Below are positions 59,031 to 64,000 of a DNA stretch of 64,000 nucleotides, piece after piece. The DNA is from Fen-1231 sp035286465 (GTDB lineage: Bacteria; Gemmatimonadota; Gemmatimonadetes; Gemmatimonadales; Gemmatimonadaceae). Every line of letters begins with the position of its first letter. Position 1 is the first letter of the stretch. The DNA is taken from NCBI GenBank assembly GCA_035286465.1, contig DATEDF010000124.1:1-64000 (forward strand), written 5' to 3'. The position numbers and the translations under genes were made by a program. A model generated the notes under the pieces. That model had not been told where the DNA came from and searched no databases. It saw nothing but the letters and a program-made list of their open reading frames with translations.

Positions 59031-59070
59031 TCCCGGGGGCGCCCGGGGGCGCCCGGGGGCGCCCGGAGGG
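59031..59070. repeat. Four 10-bp GC-only palindromic repeats upstream of glgA
   Basis: Unit GCCCGGGGGC is exact at 59041-59050 and 59051-59060, with degenerate copies on either side. Each contains CCCGGG, so the array can form several hairpins. It lies between glgP and glgA on the minus strand. No protein is encoded. Confidence 0.7.
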
Positions 59071-59102
59071 CCGTCTCGCCCTCGGTTGGCCGCGCGAAAC
59101 GC

Positions 59103-61259
59103 TCAGGCCGTGGGCGGGGTGTCCGCCATCGCGTCGCCGACGATGGACGGCACGTAGTAGTCCCGCACGTAGTCCATCAGCATCCGTCGCGCCGTGAATC
59201 GGGCGCCCGACGCGCGCAGCGCGTGCTTCATCACGGAGAGCCAGCGGCGCGGAAGCCCCGTGGCGTCGAGGTCGTAGAACGTCGGGACGACCTCGTTCTC
59301 GAGGAGATCGTAGAACTGCCCCGCCGCCGTCGCGTCGGCTTCGGCGCTCGTCTCGCCCGATTCGGCGGACGTGATCGCCCAGCCGTTGTGCCCGTCGAAT
59401 CCCTCCTCCCACCAGCCATCGAGCGTGCTGAGCTGCGGCACGCCGTTCAGCCCGGCCTTCATCCCGCTCGTCCCGGACGCCTCCATCGGCACGCGCGGCA
59501 GGTTGAGCCAGAGATCCACCCCCTGCACGAGGACGTGGGCCATGTGCAGGTCGTAGTCCACGACGAACGCGATGCGGCCTTCGAAGCGGGGATCGCGCGT
59601 CGTCTGGTAGACCTCCTGCAGCACCTGCTTCCCGGGCGTGTCCGCGGGATGCGCCTTCCCCGCGAAGACGATCTGCACGGGCCGCGCCGGATTCGTCAGG
59701 ATGCGCAGCAGGCGCTCCACATCGTGGAAGATCAGATTCGCCCGCTTGTAGGTCGCGAAGCGGCGCGCGAAGCCGATCGTCAGCGCGTCGGGAGCGAGGA
59801 GGACGCCCGAGCCCACGAGCTGCGCCGCCTCGCGCGAGCGCTGCGCGAACGCGTGACGCGCCTCCTCGCGCACGAGCGAGAGCAGCGTGCGCTTGAGCCG
59901 CATATGCGCGCGCCAGAGCTGCTCGTCGTCCAGTTCGAGCACGCGCTCCCAGAGCTCCGGATCGTCCACGCGCGTCCCCCACCCCTCGCCCAGGTGGCGG
60001 TCGAGCAGGTCCATCACGGTGTAGGCCATCCAGGTCGCGAGGTGGACCCCGTTGGTGACGTGGCCGACGGGGATCTCACTCACGCGCAGCGCCGGCCAGA
60101 GCGACGCCCAGAGGTGGCGGGTGACCGCTTCGTGCGGCCGGGACACGCCGTTGACGCGACGGCAGAGGCGGATGGCCGCCACCGGCATGTGGAAGAGCGC
60201 ATGGTCCACGGCGGGATGACGGCCGAGCGCCACGAACCGCTCACGGCTGATCGCCATCTCGTCCCAGATCGGCCCCGCGCATTGGGCGACCTGCTCCGTC
60301 GGGAACATGTCGTGACCGGCCGGCACCGGTGTGTGCGTCGTGAAGCTGCTCGTCGCGCGCACCCGTTGCACCGCCTCATCGTACGGCACGCCGCCAGCCA
60401 CGAGTTCACGCACGCGCTCGATGAGCATGAACGCGGCGTGCCCCTCGTTGGCGTGCCACGCCGCGGGCTCGATCCCGAGCGCGCGCAGCACGCGCACGCC
60501 TCCGACGCCGAGCAGCCACTCCTGCCGCAGGCGCAGCTCGGGACCGCCCGCGTACAGCTTGCTGAGCAGGCCGCGGTCCTCGTGGTGATTCTCCTCCAGC
60601 TCCGTGTCGAGCAGATAGACCGGCACGCGCCCCACCGCGAGCCGCCACGCCCGGACGCGCACGTCACGCCCCGCGGTGCGGACCACCGTGAGGTACGGCT
60701 CCCCGCGCGGGCCGCTGATCGGCTCGAGCGGCGTCTGGCGCGGGTCGAGGTGATCGTCCACGTCCTCCTGCCAGCCGTCCAGGCGGATGCGCTGGTCGAA
60801 GTAGCCGCCCCGATAGAGAATGCCCACGCCGACGAGGGGCACGCCGAGGTCGGACGCCGTCTTGCAGTGGTCGCCGGCGAGCACGCCGAGACCGCCCGAG
60901 TAGATCGGCACGCTGTAGTAGACCCCGAACTCGGCGCAGAAGTAGGCCACCGTCCGGCCGCGGAGCGCGGGGTACGTCGTCGCGAACCAGGTGAGATCCG
61001 CCGATTTCTCGGACGCCAGCCAGCGCATCACCGCGTCGTACCGGGCCAGGAAGTACCGATCGGTCGCGCATTGCGCCAGCCGCTCCGCCCCGACCTCGCC
61101 CAGCATCCGGAGGGGATCGTACCGGTTGCGGATCCACAGGTGCTCGTCAATCGAACGGAAGAGCGCGCGCGCCTCGCGATTCCAGCTCCACGACAGATTG
61201 CAGGCGAGGTCGGCGAGGCCGGCGAGGCGCGGCGGGAGAAGCGGGAAGCTCGGTGGCAT
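59103..61259 (-). CDS. glgP: Alpha-glucan phosphorylase (GT35, DUF3417 type)
   Basis: 718 residues from ATG 61259. It begins with the DUF3417 segment (LAGLADLACNLSWSWNREARALF). The phosphorylase fold has FGVYYSVPIYSGGLGVLAGD, HANEGHAAF, FTTHTPVPAGHD, FATYKRANL and the PLP-bound Lys in EASGTSGMKAGLNG (family consensus EASGTGNMK). It releases glucose-1-phosphate from glycogen. Shorter than E. coli GlgP and lacking the usual regulatory N-terminus, as in the archaeal/DUF3417 branch. First gene of the glucan operon. Confidence 0.94.
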   Translation of the reverse strand: MPPSFPLLPPRLAGLADLACNLSWSWNREARALFRSIDEHLWIRNRYDPLRMLGEVGAERLAQCATDRYFLARYDAVMRWLASEKSADLTWFATTYPALRGRTVAYFCAEFGVYYSVPIYSGGLGVLAGDHCKTASDLGVPLVGVGILYRGGYFDQRIRLDGWQEDVDDHLDPRQTPLEPISGPRGEPYLTVVRTAGRDVRVRAWRLAVGRVPVYLLDTELEENHHEDRGLLSKLYAGGPELRLRQEWLLGVGGVRVLRALGIEPAAWHANEGHAAFMLIERVRELVAGGVPYDEAVQRVRATSSFTTHTPVPAGHDMFPTEQVAQCAGPIWDEMAISRERFVALGRHPAVDHALFHMPVAAIRLCRRVNGVSRPHEAVTRHLWASLWPALRVSEIPVGHVTNGVHLATWMAYTVMDLLDRHLGEGWGTRVDDPELWERVLELDDEQLWRAHMRLKRTLLSLVREEARHAFAQRSREAAQLVGSGVLLAPDALTIGFARRFATYKRANLIFHDVERLLRILTNPARPVQIVFAGKAHPADTPGKQVLQEVYQTTRDPRFEGRIAFVVDYDLHMAHVLVQGVDLWLNLPRVPMEASGTSGMKAGLNGVPQLSTLDGWWEEGFDGHNGWAITSAESGETSAEADATAAGQFYDLLENEVVPTFYDLDATGLPRRWLSVMKHALRASGARFTARRMLMDYVRDYYVPSIVGDAMADTPPTA

Positions 61260-61478
61260 TGGGGAGGTGTGCTCGCGCGGGGCGCCCGGCGATGTAGACG
61301 AAGAAGGTAGCGTGCGAGGCGCGACGCGGGAAAGATCGTCGGCTGCGGGCGCGTGCTCGTCGGACGTTCCCCTACGCGCGCCGGGGAAGCGTCCGCCTTG
61401 ACGGACGGGCGGCGAGCGCCCATGCTGGCAGATGGGGGAAGGGGTTTCGCGCGAAGCTCCCCGGCGGAGGGACGCTCC

Positions 61479-61925
61479 ATGAAAGCCCGCGACATCATGA
61501 TGACGCATCCGTCCGTGGTGACACCGGACGACACGATGGCGGCCGCGGCGCGGATCATGCGCGATCGCAACCTCGGCGTGCTTCCCGTCATTGACGATCT
61601 TCTCAGTCGTTGCCTCGCGGGCATCCTCACCGACCACGACATCGTCGTGCGGTGCGTCGCCGAGGGGCACGAAGCCGGCTGCCGCGTGCGCGATCACATG
61701 ACGACGGCACGACTGGTGTGGGTGGACGCCGACGCGGACGTGAGCGAGGTGGCGGCGAAGATGGAGGAGGCCGGGCTCCGGCGCATTCCCGTGCTCGACG
61801 AGGGCCATCGTGTCGTGGGCGTCGTGGTGCTCGCGGACCTCCACGTGCGGGTCCGGTTGAGCAACCCGGTCCTGGTCGAGGAGCTCGAGCAGCACCTCTA
61901 TCCGCCGGGCGCCGCGACGACCTGA
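61479..61925 (+). CDS. Two-CBS-domain protein
   Basis: 148 residues from ATG 61479, with GGAGG eight bases upstream. Two CBS motifs fill the protein: DIMMTHPSVVTPDDTMAAA with GILTDHDIVVR, and VRDHMTTARLVWVDADADV with GVVVLADLHVR. A Bateman pair binds adenosine nucleotides and signals energy state. It stands alone and divergent to glgP, so a role in sensing energy for glycogen metabolism is possible but not shown. Confidence 0.92.
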   Translation: MKARDIMMTHPSVVTPDDTMAAAARIMRDRNLGVLPVIDDLLSRCLAGILTDHDIVVRCVAEGHEAGCRVRDHMTTARLVWVDADADVSEVAAKMEEAGLRRIPVLDEGHRVVGVVVLADLHVRVRLSNPVLVEELEQHLYPPGAATT

Positions 61926-61969
61926 ACCCGGCGCGGCGGCGCAGCGGCGCGGCAGCTCGCCGCCCGCCG

Positions 61970-61998
61970 TTGGCGGCCGGGAGCGCGCGGCGTATTAT
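61970..61998 (+). promoter_or_regulatory. Promoter of the thx gene (TTGGCG-17-TATTAT)
   Basis: TTGGCG (61970-61975), a 17-base spacer and TATTAT (61993-61998) form a sigma-70-like promoter. Transcription would start near 62005, 47 bases before the THX start codon. It is one of the clearest promoters of the window. Confidence 0.65.
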
Positions 61999-62051
61999 CG
62001 GTGCACGGACGGACGCCGTCGCGAGGCCCCACTGACACGAGGAGACTGACG

Positions 62052-62168
62052 ATGGGACGAGGTGACCGCCGTTCGCGGCGCGGGAAGATCTATCGCGGCA
62101 CGTACGGCAAGCGGCGGCCGCGGCCGAAGCGGAAGAAGAAAGGAGCGAGCGCCGCCAAGAAGAAGTGA
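62052..62168 (+). CDS. thx: 30S ribosomal protein bTHX
   Basis: 38 residues from ATG 62052 with AGGAG eight bases upstream. The first twelve residues, MGRGDRRSRRGK, match the THX pattern (MGKGDRxTxRGK), and the protein is made almost only of Gly, Arg and Lys with IYRGTYGK in the middle. In Thermus THX sits in a pocket of the 30S head and stabilises it. The C-terminal Lys-rich extension is longer than that of Thermus. Confidence 0.9.
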   Translation: MGRGDRRSRRGKIYRGTYGKRRPRPKRKKKGASAAKKK

Positions 62169-62190
62169 ACGTCACGGCGGGCGCCGCCGC

Positions 62191-63741
62191 TCACGCCCGC
62201 TCGATTCCCGCCCTGCCCCGCCGCACCACCCACGCGCTCGCCGTCTCCACCGGCGCACCCGGCCGCGAGACGAACGGCACCGTCCGGTAGTCCGCGCGCC
62301 ACTCGTCGGGCGTCACCGCGCACGTCACGTAGCCCCGCCGCGCGTTCTGCCACTTGAGGTGCGGGTTCTCCGGCATCGTGCGCTCGTTCACGTTCTGCGA
62401 GCGGTCCGCGCCGTCGCCTCCGGACGAGATGCTCGTCCCCACGAACTCGGCGGCGACCGCCGGCGCGCCGGGCCGCGTGAACCCGGCACGCAGCTCGTTC
62501 ACCCAGTTGGAGTGGATGTCGCCGCTGAGCACGACGGTCCGGTTGGGCGCGCGCTGCGCGATCGCGCCCAGGAGCCGGTCGCGCGCCACGGGGTAGCCGC
62601 CCCACGCGTCCATGTGGCTCCGCACCTGCTCGCCCGGCGTGTCGTCGAACGGGGCCATCATCACCTGTTGCGCGATCACCTGCCACCGCGCCCTGCTCGT
62701 GGCGAGGCCGTCCACCAGCCACTGCTCCTGCGCGTCGCCCAGCAGCGTGCGCGTGGGGTCGCCCCAGGTGCCGCAGGGCACCACGCGGGTGCCGTCGCCG
62801 CACGCCTGATCGCTCCGGTACTGGCGCGTGTCGAGCACCCAGAACCGCGCGAGCGCCCCCCAGTCGAGCGCGCGCGTGATGTTGAGATCGGCCCACGACC
62901 GCGCGCGCGGCACGCGCACCGGCTGGTGCTCCCACCACGCCTGGTACGCCGCGGCGCGGCGCGCGCGCATCTGCTCTTCCGACTCGAACTCGTTCTCGCC
63001 GACGAGCCCGGCGTAGTTGTTGTCCACCTCGTGGTCGTCCCACGTGAGGATCCACGGGCACTTCGCGTGCGCCGCGCGGAGGAGCGCGTCGGTCTTGTAC
63101 TGCGCATACCGGATGCGGTAGTCGGCCAGCGCGATGCACTCCGGGTTGGCGTGGCGGCGGACGCGCCCGTCAATCGCCGCGTATTCATAGATGTAGTCGC
63201 CGAGGTGCGCGACGAGGTCCAGCTCCTCCGCGGCGAGGTGCTGGAACGCGGTGTAGAGCCCCTGCTCCCAGTGCTGGCAGCTCACGAAGGCGAAGCGGAG
63301 CGGTTGCGTCGCGCCCTCGGCGGGCGCGGTGCGTGTGCGGGCCACCGCGCTCACCGCGCCTCCGGCCGTGAACCGGTAGAAGAACCAGCGGTCCGGCGGG
63401 AGCCCCTGCACGTCCGCGTGGATGCTGTGTCCCAGCTCCGGCGCCGCCGTGGCGCGGCCGCGCTGCACGACCTTCGCGAACCCCTCGTCCTCGGCGACCT
63501 CCCACGTGACGACCACGCGGTCGCCACTCATCCCGCCGTCGGGCTCGAGCGGCTTCGGCGCGAGCCGGGTCCAGAGCATCACGCCGGTGGGCGTGGGATC
63601 TCCGGAAGCGACGCCGAGCGTGAACGGGTCGTCGGCCAGGAGCGGGTGATGCCGCACGCGCCACTCGTTGGGGACGGCGGCACAGAGCGCGGCGTAGCGG
63701 GCGAGGTCGGCGACGTCGGCGACGAAATGGCGGCGATCCAT
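62191..63741 (-). CDS. phoD: PhoD-family alkaline phosphatase/phosphodiesterase
   Basis: 516 residues from ATG 63741. The N-terminal PhoD domain (TLGVASGDPTPTGVMLWTRL) precedes the metallophosphatase core: VAHLGDYIYEY, ILTWDDHEVDNNYAG, VLSGDIHSNW, all carrying metal ligands. The enzyme hydrolyses phosphate mono- or diesters using calcium and iron in characterised members. DRRHF at the start recalls a Tat signal, but the following stretch is not clearly hydrophobic, so export is uncertain. It converges with the thx gene, which ends 22 bases before its stop. Confidence 0.92.
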   Translation of the reverse strand: MDRRHFVADVADLARYAALCAAVPNEWRVRHHPLLADDPFTLGVASGDPTPTGVMLWTRLAPKPLEPDGGMSGDRVVVTWEVAEDEGFAKVVQRGRATAAPELGHSIHADVQGLPPDRWFFYRFTAGGAVSAVARTRTAPAEGATQPLRFAFVSCQHWEQGLYTAFQHLAAEELDLVAHLGDYIYEYAAIDGRVRRHANPECIALADYRIRYAQYKTDALLRAAHAKCPWILTWDDHEVDNNYAGLVGENEFESEEQMRARRAAAYQAWWEHQPVRVPRARSWADLNITRALDWGALARFWVLDTRQYRSDQACGDGTRVVPCGTWGDPTRTLLGDAQEQWLVDGLATSRARWQVIAQQVMMAPFDDTPGEQVRSHMDAWGGYPVARDRLLGAIAQRAPNRTVVLSGDIHSNWVNELRAGFTRPGAPAVAAEFVGTSISSGGDGADRSQNVNERTMPENPHLKWQNARRGYVTCAVTPDEWRADYRTVPFVSRPGAPVETASAWVVRRGRAGIERA

Positions 63742-63808
63742 GGGTAGGTGCGGACGAGGGTTGCTCTAACGTACACGCGCGGCGCCGCGTCGCACCGTCA
63801 CGAGTCGG

Positions 63809-64000
63809 TCACATCGGGTCCCGTCGGAACGGCGCGCGCGCCCAGACCACCTTCCCGCCCAGAATGGTCAGCACGGCCTGCACGTCCTTGATGCGCGCCG
63901 GCGTAATCCGGAAGAGATCCTCGGAGAGCACGGTGACGTCGGCCAGCATGCCCGGCGCGAGCTTCCCCTTGATCCGCTCCTCGCCCGCGGCCCAGGCGGT
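63809..64000 (-). CDS. C-terminal end of an amidohydrolase (5' part outside window)
   Basis: The last 63 residues are visible. They contain KGKLAPGMLADVTVLSED and the final strand TILGGKVVWARA, the C-terminal GxxADxTVL signature of amidohydrolase-family-3 proteins (YtcJ/LAF3-like). The metal-binding part lies beyond the right edge. A 67-base gap separates its stop from the phoD start. Confidence 0.85.
   Translation of the reverse strand, partial: TAWAAGEERIKGKLAPGMLADVTVLSEDLFRITPARIKDVQAVLTILGGKVVWARAPFRRDPM

Noticed and set aside
1..64000. tRNA, rRNA, integrase, transposase or phage genes
   Set aside because: None was found on either strand; base composition is even, so there is no sign of a recent island apart from short AT-rich control regions.

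Overview
The window is uniformly GC-rich (roughly 70%), densely coded DNA with no tRNA, rRNA, CRISPR or insertion sequence that I can see. I infer a free-living, respiring bacterium of the Gemmatimonadota or a close relative. Reasons: a MoxR/DUF58/BatA/DUF4159 operon, two very large BNR (sortilin-like) exported proteins, several exported amidohydrolases, a bTHX ribosomal peptide, and signal peptides that nearly all end in Ala followed by Gln. Most operons are coupled by ATGA, GTGA or apparently CTGA overlaps. No stretch above 300 bases lacks a gene; the longest gap (37567-37852) shows nothing I can name.

Layout. 1-10534 (minus) is a seven-gene operon: von Willebrand/GATase-like membrane protein, caspase-like protein, TPR-metallopeptidase, DUF4159, MoxR ATPase, DUF58, and a BatA-type protein cut by the left edge. 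A PLP dehydratase follows (plus). 11724-18616 is a respiratory island with two divergent arms. The minus arm encodes a small membrane subunit, a CuA subunit II, a heme-copper subunit I whose active-site Tyr is replaced by Gln, and SCO1. The plus arm encodes a cytochrome b/2x[4Fe-4S]/MvhD-like fusion, an unknown anchored protein and heme A synthase. The Tyr loss makes NO reduction more likely than O2 reduction, and the fusion is an unusual electron-entry module. This is the best candidate for a poorly described system.

18646-26332 (minus) holds a small zinc-ribbon protein, a 62-residue Sm-like protein, an SDR lacking the usual Tyr/Lys, a cupin, a carboxypeptidase-regulatory/plug protein, a BNR protein and an amidohydrolase. 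26447-32479 has a membrane-fused spermidine-synthase-like protein, a Doc toxin with an AbrB-type antitoxin, an aldo/keto reductase with a small leader gene, and a beta-barrel-like protein. 32525-35464 is a tandem duplication: D-aminoacylase-like gene, hairpin, lipoprotein, decayed copy of the aminoacylase 5' end, hairpin, lipoprotein.

35610-40631 has a CopD-like membrane protein, a cyclopropane-fatty-acid-synthase-like enzyme, archease plus RtcB (RNA repair), a short acidic protein and DinB. 40747-46019 is a patatin phospholipase coupled to an alpha/beta hydrolase split by about ten membrane helices. 46091-48810 is a MatC-like carrier with a MatB-like acyl-CoA synthetase, followed by a second BNR protein. 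52311-61259 is an alpha-glucan operon (GlgP, GlgA and three GH57 enzymes). The right end has a CBS-domain protein, bTHX, PhoD and the C-terminal end of another amidohydrolase.
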